This document shows, in pieces, positions 45,734 through 57,785 of a stretch of DNA of 64,000 nucleotides. The stretch covers positions 6,324,001 to 6,388,000 of the forward strand of contig CM044309.1 of NCBI GenBank assembly GCA_024291935.2, given 5' to 3'. Each line of letters begins with the position of its first letter. Positions within the stretch are counted from its first letter, which is position 1. Under the pieces are notes generated by a model, which did not search any database, was not told where the DNA came from, and saw nothing but the letters and a program-made list of their open reading frames with translations. The translations under genes and the position numbers were made by a program. This DNA is from Okapia johnstoni (Eukaryota; Chordata; Mammalia; Artiodactyla; Giraffidae).

Positions 45734-47035
45734 TGTTATCAAACTTAAATTCCAAAGTCTAGAAAATTACAAATATGAAGAATTTTTATGAAGCCAAAAT
45801 AAATCTGTTAGGAAAATCTGACAAAGATACATCAGCCTTAGTTGGGTATGTGTCTTGATTTACCCAATTACCCATTTCCTAAGATAAGGTGATAAAAATC
45901 TTACATAATAATAAGTCAGTTTCCTAAGTGAGTGCTTCCTTTTTCACTCCTGCCCCAACTCTCATATACGTTTCCCAGGATCTATGCTTGCTGTTTTCAA
46001 TATACAAATTTGGTTGTGTTTTCTACTCTTGCTCAAAAGAATTAAAAGGCTGCAATATCTATAGAATAAAGTATGATTTCTGCTCCATGGTCTACAATTA
46101 CTTCATAAGCAGACCCTTCATTTCTGAAGTACAATAATCAATTTAAGTTAACTTTGAAGAGAAAACTCCCTAAAATATGTAAGAACTTAAAAGAATAATT
46201 GTCATATTATTTTATAATATAACTTTAATTGACAAAGTTTTAGTATCATTAACATCAAATAGAAAACCATACAAACACAATTAAGAAGTTGGTAATGACT
46301 ATATACAGAATTCCTAGAATACAAATGACTAATGAACTTGAAAACATTCAAATATGACTAATCAAAGAAATGAACATTAAAATGCTATTTTCCCATATAA
46401 ATTCACCAATGATTAAAACATTATCATCTTCAATGCTAAGAAATGGAGTACTGAATCAAGCAATATCATATTCTGCTAATAGTGTAAACTGTCAAATCAT
46501 TCTAGATACAATTTTCGCAAGATGTTTCAAGAGCTTTAATTTATGAGCATACTCTTTGAGGTACTTTTAGAAAATTAGCATAAGAAAATAATTTTGCAAG
46601 GTACATTTGTACAAAATTTTTTCCTGACAAATTATTTTAATAGACATATCAAAGTAAGCATAGTAATTAAAATGATTAAATGCTATTATCCTTTAAATGA
46701 ACCATTATACAACCATTAAAATGATTTTACAAATTCTAATGACATGATAAAATGCTTATGTTAAATATTAAAAATATCAAGTAATATATGTATGGTACTG
46801 CTAGGTAGGAAGTTTGACATGAGCAATGAGGATGGCTTGGCTGAAAGGGATGCAGGCTGATCTCTAAACTCCATCCCAGACATACTGAGGTGAGCCCATA
46901 GACATGTCACAAAAATAACCACAGAGATTTTTCAACTCTTGCACATGTGGCCTAGGGACAGAGTGTATATAAACTGACCCCAGGGACTTTTCCAAGTAAC
47001 CTTAGGCAGCTAGGAGCCCATAAGAGTTCATAAAT
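45734..47035. other. Unique AT-rich sequence
   Basis: No recognised repeat or gene in about 1.3 kb. Confidence 0.45.
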
Positions 47036-47037
47036 AT

Positions 47038-47083
<46 letters not shown>
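47038..47083. repeat. 46-bp perfect palindrome around (TA)n
   Basis: A TA run flanked by tatgtgtat and atacacata. All positions 47038-47083 pair with their mirror. The first mismatch is 47037/47084. Confidence 0.88.
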
Positions 47084-47089
47084 CATCTG

Positions 47090-47440
47090 ATTATAATGGC
47101 TGAATTATGGGAAGATAGAAACAGGGCCTGCTGTTATATAACTTGCAATTGTCAGTCAACCCTGAGCATATTCCAATTTGCATTCCCTTTCATTGCCTGG
47201 TGGTGGGTGCAAGCCTGATTTTGCATGGGGCATGATCAAAAGGAGCAGACAGACAGGAAGTATAAAAAGGGGGGAGCCAAGAGGAAAGAGGGGGCTTCTT
47301 TGGGGTTGGCCTGGTCCCATGTCTTGGTGGTATCTGTTCAATAGAAGATGTGTCTGCTTGAGCTGAGCTAAGTTGTAACTTATCTGTTAGTTTAAATCCT
47401 TTAGTCTGTCATTACAAATTTTTGTTACAATGAGATAAGA
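47090..47440 (+). mobile_element. Possible solitary LTR
   Basis: LTR-like traits: ccaatttgcattcccttt, a TATA box in agtataaaaagg (about 47258), a G-rich stretch after it, and an end near gtctgtcattaca. I cannot place the exact ends, see no target duplication, and there is no internal viral sequence. Confidence 0.35.
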
Positions 47441-47564
47441 ACCAAGGAAGAGGAATAAACCAAATGGACAGTATCTGTTATACATAAAAATGGATTTCCA
47501 GAGAAAGGATTGCAGGAATACTTATTAAAATATAACGTGTAGTTCCACCTAAGTGACATGCTTG

Positions 47565-47767
47565 TTGTTGTTGTTTAGTTGCTAAGTCATGTCTGACTCT
47601 TTGTGACCCCATGGACCATAGCCTATCCATCTCCTCTGTCTATGGGACCTCCCAGGCAAGAATACAGGAGTGGGTTGCCATTTCCTTCTCCAGGGGATCA
47701 TCCTGACCCAGTGATAAAACCTGTGTCTCTTTCATTGGCAGGAGGACTCTTTACCACTGAGCCACCT
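47565..47767 (-). mobile_element. Bov-tA SINE
   Basis: gttgttgttgtttagttgct to the head at tttaccactgagccacct. Confidence 0.92.
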
Positions 47768-47995
47768 AAAGTGAAAGGCACTCAGTTATGTCTGACTCTT
47801 TGTGACTCCATGACTATACAGTCCATGGAATTCTCCAGGCCAGAATACCAGAGTGGGTAGACTTTCCCTTCTCCAGGGGATCTTTCCAACCCAGGGATCG
47901 AACCCAGGTCTCCCGCATTGCAGGCAGATTCTTTACCAGCTGAGCCACCTGGGAAGCCCAAGAATACTGGAGTGGGTAGCCTTTCCCTTCTCCAG
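47768..47995 (-). mobile_element. Dimer-type Bov-tA SINE (partial second unit)
   Basis: aaagtgaaaggcactcagtt, full unit, then ctgagccacctgggaagccc|aagaatactggagtgggtag: the same head-to-body join as the 45399 copy, here truncated. Confidence 0.88.
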
Positions 47996-48004
47996 CTTCT
48001 CCCC

Positions 48005-48160
48005 AGGATTACTGCAGTCGCCTCCTACCTGGTGTCCTTGCTTGCACTCTCACCCCTCACAGTCAAGTCTAAACACAGGGGCCACAGTGATCTTTTAAAA
48101 ATGTGAATCCAATCACCTCTGCCTCTCACCTCCCTCTCTCCTCCCCTGACTCCCCCACGC
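48005..48160 (+). repeat. L2-like LINE relic
   Basis: attactgcagtcgcctccta, cctggtgtccttgcttgcac, ccacagtgatcttttaaaaa match an L2-type ORF region. Confidence 0.55.
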
Positions 48161-48499
48161 ACATGGACACACCCTGACAAGTGGCTCATTATAAGTGATT
48201 TTTATTTACATACTTATAATATTGAGTGAAACAACTTCATTTCTGAGAATCAATCTTAATAACAAAAATATGGGTAATTGGAGATATACAGAGATTTTTT
48301 TTTAGGTCAATACTTAAAAAGGTTACTTCTATCCCCCATGAATATGGCCTGAAATAGCATGAGTGTTAAATCAGAGGGTAACTATTAAATAAACAACGGA
48401 ACATTTCTTCTAGGCTATTGTGGAGTTAATGAAATTATTTTTAAAAGCAAAAATGTAATAGCCCCCAAATTTTTGTGTTAAGCACTACACAAAACTAAA
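48161..48499. other. Unique AT-rich sequence
   Basis: Nothing recognised. Confidence 0.45.
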
Positions 48500-49997
48500 T
48501 ACTTCAGGAAAATGAGAAGACAAGCCACAGACTGGGAGAAAGTACTTGTAAAGAGCACATCTGATGAAGGGTTATCATCCAAAATATACAAGGAACTCTT
48601 AAAACAAATTTTAAAAATCCCTGTCAAAATATGGGTCGAAGACCTCAATAGTTCACCAAAGATATACAGGTGGCAAACAAGTGTATAGATAGTTCATGTT
48701 ATATGTCTTCAGGAAAAGGCAAATTATAACAATGAGATGCTAAACCATATTAGAATGGTTAAAAATCAAGAACGTGGACAACATCAAATGCTGGTAAAGA
48801 TGTGGAGCACCAAGAACTCTCACTCATTGCTGGTGGGAATGCAAAATGGTACAGTCACTTGGGAAGATGCTTTTGTGGTTTCTTATAAAACTAAACAGAC
48901 TCTTACCATATGATCCAGCAATCATACTCTTTGGTATATACCCAAAGGAATCAGAAACTTACGCCTACACACAAAAACAAACGCAGATATCTGTGTTTCT
49001 AGCAGCTTTCTTCATAATGACCAAAATGTCCTTCAGTAAGTGAATGGATGAAGAAACCATGATGCATCCAGACAATGCAGTATTAACAGTAAAAACAGAT
49101 GAGCCGGCAAGCCATGAAAAGACACGGAGGAAACTTAAATGCATATTACTAAGTGAAAGAAGCAATCTGAAAAGACTAAATGCTATAATGATTCTAACTA
49201 TATGATTTCCTAGAAAAGACAAATATATAGAGGCCGTGAAAGAATAGTGGTGGCCAGGGGTTGGGGTGAGAAAGAAATGCACAGGTGGAACAAAGAGGAT
49301 TTGTCGGATTGTAAAAATACCGTTTGATCCTATAATGAGGAACTTTATAATGAGTGTCTTTACGTTTTTGTCTAAGCCCATAGCAGGTATAACACCAAGA
49401 GTTAACAATAATGTAAGATATGGCTTTGGTGATTATGACGTGCCAGTGTATTTTTATCAAATGAAACAGATGGGATGTTGATAATAAGGAGACTATGCAT
49501 ATGCAAGGGTGGGAGTTATACGGGAAATCTCTGTATCTTCCCATCAATTTTTCTGTGAACCAATGTTACAACAACGGGAATATACAAAAGAGGAGGGTAA
49601 ATAACTGAATCACCAATAGAAACGTGGTAAGGATAAAGTGACATGAAATTATGTTGCTACTTATGTTCTCATTTTGCATTATGTTTTGAGTTTTCCAGAA
49701 TACATATTTATTAAAAGGAGAAAAATTGGTCAAAGGATAGAAACTTTCAGTTAAAAAAAATAAATTCTGGGACTGTAATATACAGTACAGTGACTATCAT
49801 TAGCAGTATTGTATTATATACTTGAAATTTGCTGAGAGAGTAGATTTTACTGTCCTACTACCAAAAAAAAAAGAAAAAGATGCAGGTGTTAATTAGTTTG
49901 ATTATGATAATCACTTCTCAATATTCCACATATCAAATCGCTGTCTTGTATACATTAAATATCTATAATTTTTGTCAGTTGCATCTCAATAAACCCC
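48500..49997 (+). mobile_element. Old L1 3' fragment (ORF2 end and 3' UTR)
   Basis: gccacagactgggagaaagt, ttgctggtgggaatgcaaaa and tataatgaggaa-type text lead into a 3' UTR with tgtaatatacagtacagtga and a gttgcatctcaataaaccc end. Short frames such as 48846-49043 (RLLPYDPAIILFGIYPKESE) are ORF2 C-terminal remnants. Confidence 0.87.
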
Positions 49998-50563
49998 CCA
50001 AAATGTGAATGAGTTTGCTTAGATGACCACATTCTATGAGAAGATATATTCTAGAGCAAATTAAGCCATGATGAAACAATGTCAAGACAGGAAATTAAAA
50101 AAAAAAATAGAGTTTGTTCTCAAATCTCAATCTGACTAGAAAACATAGGGCAGGGCTTGGGGAGAAGTAGAACAGAAAACACTGGCTACAACAAAATTAC
50201 ACAGAAATCTCAGCCATAATAGGATATTTGACTTTTATGAGGTAAGCAAGAGCTTGTTATAGCTTTTTCTCTTTTTTTTTGTTTTACAGATAGATGAACT
50301 ATAGAATCAGAGCAGTATTTTAGTGACTTTGACCTGTACAAATCATATTAGATTAAAAAATACTATAGGCACGTGATCAGTTAAGGGGACAGAGCCATTA
50401 CCTAATGACCTGGTGAATGTGGGAAGAAAGAAGTATAATAAAATTGATGAATTTATGATCAATGAGTGTGGGTAACAAGGGATATGAAAGCAACTCTTGT
50501 AGATGTGTGTTCAAATCCATATCAGCTTGAGAATAAATAATTCAGCATTTAAAAAGTATAGGA
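49998..50563. other. Unique sequence
   Basis: No recognised repeat. A pyrimidine run ending in tttacag at about 50265-50290 is on the strand opposite MMP16. Confidence 0.45.
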
Positions 50564-50564
50564 A

Positions 50565-52330
50565 CAAAGCAAGGAGAAGATGGCAGAGTAGTGAGACCCT
50601 GACTTCACCTCCTCCCACGGACACACCAAAATTACAACTATTTACAGAGCAGCTATCAGTGAGAATCACTTGAAGACCAGTAGGAAAGATCTACAATTAA
50701 AGACATAAAGAAGGAATTAAAACAAGATGTGCAGGAGTAGTGGAGACACAATATTGTAAAGAACCACACCCTCACATAGGCCACCAACACACGGAACAAC
50801 CATCACAACTTCAGAAGGTCTCCCCAAGGATGACAGATCTAAGCTCCACATTGGGCTATTGAACCCAAGATGCTGTAACGGGAAGATAAGTCCTCAGAAT
50901 GTTTGGCCTTGAAGGCCAATGGCGCTTACTTTCAGAAGAGTCAGGGGGCATGTGGAAGACAGACTCCACTTTTAAAAGACTCACTCAAAGTCTAACAAAC
51001 CCAAAGCCATTTCCTGACCTGAGTGAACCACCCTGAAGAGGCAAAAAGCATTCTGACACACTTTAGAAACATAAGATGCTGATAGCAGCCATTTCTGGGA
51101 GCTCATCCCACCACAGGGATACCAGGGCTGGTGAGAGCCATTTTGGCACCCTCATTCTAGCTTATAAGGGCCAGGACATGATCCTTTGTTGTTGTTCAGT
51201 CATTAAGTCGTGTCCAACTCCTTGCAACCCCAGGAACTGCAACATGCCAGGCTCCTCTGCCACCATTATCTCCCGGAGTTTGCTCAAATTGATGTCCACT
51301 GAATTTATGACGCTATCCAACCATCTCATCCTCTGCCTCTCCCTTCTCCTTTAGTCTTCAATCTTTTTCCAGCATCAAGGTATTTTCCAATGAATTGGGT
51401 CTTCATCAGGTGGCCAAAGTACATGACCTTATCCACCAGCCAGTCTGCATCCCAGCATTCCCAGGCTAAGCAGTTAGCTGGACAGTGGTCCAGCCCCTTT
51501 CACTAGCAGATCTACTGCTTTAGCACCCCCTTGATCCCCCAGCAAGCTGGAGATGTGATCCTGCCCACCAGAGTTCAAATTACCTGGTGTCACCCAGGTC
51601 AATGGGCTGGCATTAGACCCATACAACCAATTTGCCTCCTTGTGAGAGGGAGACCAGCCCAGGGCCCCCTGAGACATGGCACCACCCACCAGTGGGCTAA
51701 CACCAGGCCTTGGACTTCTGTATCCTCACATATAGCCATGTCAAGACCTAGTCCACATACCAGGAAGCAGACATCACCCCAGTACTCCCTGGGCATTGGC
51801 CCAACCCAATAGGCAACCAACACCAGTTCCAGAAAAACTTGAGTACTTCAGCCAGCCATTTGGAATCTAGCCTAATTTATCAGTGTAATGTCACCAGCCC
51901 TAGGTCACACTGGCCCCTGCAGCTAGCTGTATCAGGAACCAGCCCCACCCAACAGAAGGCCACAGTGGCTCCAGGACTACCGACCCTACAGGTAGCAAAC
52001 CAATGACTGAGCTCTACCCACAAGCTGGCCAATGCTAGGCCCAAGACCTTCTGGGGCTCCACAGACACCCACACTATTCTAGCCCCAAACACCAGTGGCC
52101 AATACCCTCTGCACAAGGCAGTGCCCTGAAACAACCAGAATGGGAACCCAGCACACTGACCAAACCACCTGTAGTAGTCAGCAGACCACAACAGAAGGAT
52201 CCAGAAGACACAAACCACACAGAGGGCACCCCTAGAATATGTAGCTCTGGTGACCAGACAGGAGATGTCCCACTGGGACCCATAGGCTGCTTCTCTAAGA
52301 CTGGGAAACACCAAGTTATCAAATGCAAAG
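50565..52330 (+). promoter_or_regulatory. L1 5' UTR with internal repeats
   Basis: Begins gaagatggcagagtag, a typical L1 5' terminus. From about 51450 it contains degenerate units of the type accacccaccagtgggctaa. This is the internal promoter region of the old L1, with a BovB copy inside. No sign of present activity. Confidence 0.7.
51186..51420 (-). mobile_element. BovB 3' fragment in L1 5' UTR
   Basis: 235 bp BovB tail. The direct repeat ACATGATCCT (51176-51185) / ACATGACCTT (51421-51430) has two differing positions. Confidence 0.88.
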
Positions 52331-52419
52331 AAATAAAAAGGGTGAGGTAGGCAAAATAAGATGACAGAGGACTATACTCCAAAAGAAAACGCAGGAGGAA
52401 ACCCCAGAAGCAGCACTAA

Positions 52420-52962
52420 GTGGAGTGAAAATCAGCAACCTACCCAGCAGAGTTTAAATTAATGATAATAGAGATTCTCAAAGAATTCAGGAGAAGAATA
52501 AATGAACAGAGTGAAACGTTAACAGTTTTTAACAGAGTTAGATATTTTACAGGAGAACCAAACAGAGGAAGAATACAGTGACCGAAACAAAGATTGCAGT
52601 GGAAGAAAACAGCAGTAGATAAGATGATAGAGAAGAACTGATCAGTGAGCTGTAAGACAGAGTACTGGAAATCACTCAAGTTGAACAGAAAAAAAAAATT
52701 GTTTAAAAAGTTAGAATATTTCTAGGACAGTATCAAGCATATTAACATTCATATTATAGGGGTCCAGAAAGAGAAGAAAGAGAAAAATAGAAAATATATG
52801 TGAAGAAACACTAGCTGAAAAATTCCCTAACCTTGGAAGAGAAACAGACACCCCAGCCCAGAAACCACAGAGTCCCAATCAAGATCAATAGAGAGAGGAT
52901 CACACCAAGACACACTGTAATTAAAATGGCAACAATTAAAGATAAAGAGAGAATATAAAAAG
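52420..52962 (+). pseudogene. L1 ORF1 remnant (first part)
   Basis: cagtgagctgtaagacagag, ttcatattataggggtccag and cactgtaattaaaatggcaa are the coiled-coil and RNA-binding region of L1 ORF1p, broken by stops. It continues at 54396 after the nested L1. Confidence 0.82.
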
Positions 52963-54395
52963 ACTGAAAGTTATTGGATGGAAAAAAGATATTTCATGCA
53001 AATGAAAATCAAAAGATGGAACTGGAGGAATCAATCTCTCTGACTTCAAACTATACTACAAAGCTACCATAATCAAGACAATAATGTACTGCCACAAAAC
53101 CAAATATAGACGAAAGATACAGGATAGAAAGCCCAGAGTTAAACCCACACACCTATGGTCACCTAATTTACGACAACAGAGACAAGAGCATACAGTGGAA
53201 AAAAGCTAGCCTCTTCACTAAGTGGTGCTGGGGTCTGGACAGCTACATGTGAAAGAATAAAGTTAGAACTCTACCTAACACTAGTCACGAAAATAAACTC
53301 AAAATGGATTAAAGGTCTAACTGTAAGCCAAAACACAATGACACTCTTAAAGAAAAATCTATGAAAAACAGTCTTTGACATAAATAACAGCAAGGTATTT
53401 TTGATCTGTCGCCTAGAATAATGAATATAAAACAGAAGTTAACAAGTGAGACCTAATTAAAAACTGAAGCTCTTGCACAGCAAAGAAAAGCATAAACAAG
53501 ACATAAGACCGCCCTCAGGATGAGATAAAATATTTGCAAACAAAGCAAGGGACAAAAGATTAATCTACAAAATATATGAGCAGTTCATTAAGCTCAATGT
53601 AAAAAACAAACAACCCAATCAAGAAATGGGCAAAAGACCTAAACAGACATCTTTCCAAATAAGACATACAGATGGCCCAGAGGCACATGGAAAGATGTTG
53701 AACATCACTAATTATTAGAGAATTGGAAATCATAACTACAATGAAGTATCACCACACACCAGTCAGAATGGTCATCGTCAAAACCATAACTCTAAAAAGA
53801 CACACGTACTCCAACATTCACTGCAACACTATTCACAATAGCCAGGACACAGAGGCACCTCAGATGTCCACCGATGGATGAATGGATAAAGATGATGTGC
53901 ATACCTAGAATAGAATATTGCTCAGCCATAAAAAATGAAATAGCGTCATTTGTGATGATATGGATGAACCTAGATTCTGTCATACAGACTGAAGTATGAC
54001 AGAAAGAGAAAAGCAAATATCATATATTAGTGCATATATAAGGAATCTAGAAAAATGGTACTGATGAACTTATTTTCAGAACAGGAATAGAGATGCGGAT
54101 ATAGAGAATGGATTTTTGGACACAGTTGGGGAAGGGGGGGTGGGACGACTTGATAGAATAGGACCGACATATACAGATCACCATATGTAGAACAGATAGC
54201 TCGCAGGAAGTGTCTGTATATCACAAGGAGCTCAGTTCAGTGCTCCGTAACAACCTAAGGGTGAAGGATGTGGGGGTGGGAGGGGGGCTCAAGAAGGAGT
54301 GGGTATAGGTATGCACATGGCTGATTCACATTGTTGTATACAGACAGTAACACAACGTTGTAAAGCAATTATACTGCAATTAAAAATAAAAAAAA
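52963..54395 (+). mobile_element. L1 3' fragment nested in the ORF1 of another L1
   Basis: Begins with a short ORF2 5' piece (agactgaaagttattggatg ... aatgaaaatcaaaag) joined directly to a late ORF2 piece (gaactggaggaatcaatctc), then runs to the 3' UTR and tail (aattatactgcaattaaaaa). Thus it has an internal deletion of more than 2 kb relative to a complete ORF2. Confidence 0.85.
54268..54290 (+). repeat. G-rich tract of L1 3' UTR
   Basis: tgggggtgggaggggggctc is the G-rich tract that L1 3' UTRs commonly carry and that can form a quadruplex. Confidence 0.6.
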
Positions 54396-54916
54396 AGCAA
54401 CAAGGGAAAAGAGACTAGCTATGTACAAATGAATTTCTATGAGGCTATAAACAGAATTTTCAGCAGAAAATCTGCAGAACAGAAGGGAGTAGCATGATAT
54501 ATTTAAAGAGATGAATGGGAAAAACCTACAGCCAAGAATATTACCAGCAAGGCTTTCTTAGTAGAAGGAGAAATCAAAATTTGTTTACATACAAGCAAAA
54601 GCTAAGGGTTCAACACCACAAAACTAGCTTTACAAGAAATGTTAAAGGGATTTCTCTAAGCAGAAAATAAAAGTTACAAGTAATAATGCAAAAATTATAA
54701 TAGAAAAAATGTCAGTGATAAAGGCAAATATACATTAAAGTAGGAGAACAACCATTTACAAATCTAGAAAGAATGTTGAAAGAGAAAAATAATACAATCA
54801 TCTGTATCCACAATAAGTAGTTCAGACATACAAAAGTCAAAAGGGTTAACGTCAAAACCACTTAATGTAGGTGGGAGAGTAAAAATGCAGGGTAGTTCAA
54901 CATTAAGAGTTCATCA

Positions 54917-54942
54917 ACTAACACACACACACACACACACAC
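54917..54942 (+). repeat. (CA)n microsatellite
   Basis: About eleven CA units within the L1. Confidence 0.9.
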
Positions 54943-55371
54943 TGAGAAGTCAAAAATCAGTAATAATTATAGCAGATAAATATGTCAAAAAAGAAAGAAA
55001 TCCAAACATAATTTAAAGTTCTAAAATCATGACAAAAGAACAAAAGAAGGAAGGAAGAAAAGAGGACTACAAAAAAAACCAAGTAACCAAAGGGCAAACA
55101 GTCCTTACCTATTGGTAATTACTTTCAATGGATATGGAACGGTGCTCCAATGAAAAGACACAGAGTGGTTGAGGGTTACACAAACATAACCAATATTTAT
55201 ATTTCCTACAAGAGACTCACTTCAGATGTAAAGACACACAGACTGAAAGTGAGGAGACAAACAATGGTATTTCATACAAATGGGAACAAAAAGAGTAACA
55301 ACACTTACATCAGACAGAATAAAATGTAAAACTAATACTGAAAGAAGAGACAATGAAGAGCACTTCACAGT

Positions 55372-55703
55372 GACAGGGAGGTCAAACCAGCCAATCCTAC
55401 AGGAAATCAAACCTGAATATTCATGGGAAGGATTGGACGTGAAGCTGAAGCTTTGGCCAAATGATGTGAGGAGACAGTTCACTGGAAAAGACTCCGATGC
55501 TGGTAAGGAATGAAGGCAAAAGCAGAAGGGGGTGGCAGAGGATGAGACAGCTGGACACCTTTACAGACTCAATGGATTTGAGCAAACTCCAGGAGACAGT
55601 GAAGGATATAGCGAAGGAGACAGCGAAGGACAGAAAAGCCTAGCGTGCTGCAGTCCATGGGGTCACAAAGAGTCAGACACGACCTAGTGACTGAACAACA
55701 ACA
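55372..55703 (+). mobile_element. BovB 3' fragment in L1 ORF2
   Basis: gaatattcatgggaaggatt ... gtgactgaacaacaac. An internal tandem duplication (gcgaaggagacagcgaaggaca, about 55608-55632) distinguishes it from other copies. The L1 resumes at ataaaggatcaatcaaagaa. Confidence 0.88.
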
Positions 55704-56230
55704 TAAAGGATCAATCAAAGAAGAAGACACAACAATTGCAAATACGTATGTGAATCCAACATGGAAGAATCTATATACCCAAAGCATATATTAATAAATA
55801 CTCAGAGCAAAACTAACAGTAACACAATTATCACATGGGACTTCAATAACTCACATCAATGGCTTTAAATTAGCCTTACAAAAATTGACTTTAAATGACA
55901 TGTTAAATCAAATGGACTTCAGGCTTATACAAAGTGTTCCCACCAAAAGCAGCAGAATGCACATTCTTTTCAAGTATATATGGGACACTCCACAGGATAG
56001 ATTACATTCTAGGCCAAAAAACAAGTCTCAATAAATTTAAAAAGAGTGAAATTATATCAAGCATCTATTCTCACCACAATGCTCTGAAGCTAGGAATAAA
56101 TCATAATAAAAAACCCACAAATACATGGAGGGTAAACAAAACAACCCAGAGGCCACTGAAGAAATCAAACAGGAAATTTAAAAATGCCTAGAGACAAATG
56201 GAAAAAAAAATCTTGCAATCCAAAATCTAT

Positions 56231-56432
56231 TATTATTGTTAGTCGCTCAGTTGTGTCCGACTCTTTGGGACCCCAAGATCGTAGCCAGCCAGGCTCCTGT
56301 GTCCATGGGATTCTCTAGGCAAGAATACTGGAGTGGGTTGATAGTCCCTTCTCCAGAGGATCTTCCCAACCCAGAGATCTAACCAGAGTCTCCTTCATAG
56401 CAGGCAGATTCTTTACCATCTGAGCTACGTGT
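56231..56432 (-). mobile_element. Bov-tA SINE in L1 ORF2
   Basis: attattattgttagtcgctc to the head at tttaccatctgagctacgtg. Confidence 0.92.
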
Positions 56433-57427
56433 TAGTGAGAAATAGCAAAAACAGTTCTATGAGAGCAATTTGTAGCAGTAAAAGCCTATATCTCAGGACA
56501 CAAGAAAAATCTCAAATAAACAAACCACCCTTACACTTCATGGAACTAGAAAAGAAAAATAAATAATACCCAAAGTTATTAGAAGAAAAATAATAAATAT
56601 TAGAACAGAAATAAGTAAAATAGAGGATTAAAGATCAATCAATGAATCTAAGAGCTGGTCCTTTGGAAAAATAAACAAAATTGATAAAACTGTGATCATT
56701 CTCATCAAGTATGAAAGAGAGAGAACTCTAACAAAATCACAAGTGAAAAAGTAGAAGTTAAAACTGACACAGAAATACAAAGGATCATAAGAGATGAACA
56801 TGAGCAATTATATACTAATAAAGTGGACATCCCAGAAGGAAAGGGCAAATTCTTATAAAATATCCTAAGATTGAATCAGGAAGAAATATAAGTTTTAAAC
56901 AGGCAAATTACCAGGAATGAAACTGAATAAGTAAGTAAAGTAATCCAAACAATCAGAAGTTCAGGACCAGAGAGCTTCATGGATAAACTCTACCAAACAT
57001 TTAGAGAAGAGTTAACACCTATCCTTAGCAAACTTCTCCAAAAAAAAATGAAGAGGAAGGAACACTTCTGAACTCATTCTATGAGGCTCGGATACCCTGC
57101 TGCCAAAACCATGCAAAGATATTACAGAATAAAGAACTTTACAGAGCAACACCACTGATGAATATAGGTGCAATAATCCTCAATAAAATACTAGCAAGTT
57201 GAACTTAACAAAACTTTAAAAGAATCACACACCACGATCAAGTGGGATTTAGCTCAGGGACGCAATGATTGTTCACTATTCACATAATGAGGAAATAAAT
57301 ACAGGAAAAGCTTTTCAAAAATTCTATACATACTCATTATAAAAACTCTAAAAAGTGGGTACAGATGGAATTTACCTCAATATAATAAAGACCATGTACA
57401 ACAAACCCACAGCAAATATCATTATCA

Positions 57428-57679
57428 ATGGTAAAACATGATAATGGTAAAAATGCGTTCGCATTTCCTCTAAGATCAAGAACAAGACAAGGATGTGCAC
57501 TCTCACCACTATTATTAAAAATCAGTTTTGGAAGTCTTAGCAGCAATCAGAGAAGCAAAAGAAAAAGAACTCGAATTGGAAAAGAAGGAAAACTGTCATT
57601 GTTTGCAGATGACATTCTACTGTACATAGAATATCATCAAGATGTCTCCAGTAAACAACCAGAGCTCATCAATATATAG
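57428..57679 (+). pseudogene. L1 ORF2 reverse transcriptase remnant
   Basis: TRQGCALSPLL and LSLFADDILLYIEYH are RT motifs B and C of L1 ORF2, including the FADD catalytic pair. The frame stops soon after. Confidence 0.85.
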
Positions 57680-57785
57680 GGTAAAGCTGCAGGATACAAC
57701 ATTAACACACCAAAATCTCTTGCATTCCTACACTAACAACAAAAGATCAGAAAGAAAATAAGGAAACAATCCCATTTACCGTTGC

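Noticed and set aside
47178..47366. Open frame downstream of sequence with a TATA box
   Set aside because: The TATA-like sequence is more easily explained as part of a possible solitary LTR. The 62-codon frame has no recognisable features.
50265..50290. Strong splice-acceptor-like pyrimidine tract ending in tttacag
   Set aside because: It is on the plus strand, opposite to MMP16, and no coding exon follows.
51474..52382. Several overlapping open frames of 70-144 codons
   Set aside because: They fall in the GC-richer 5' UTR of the old L1 on both strands and resemble no protein.
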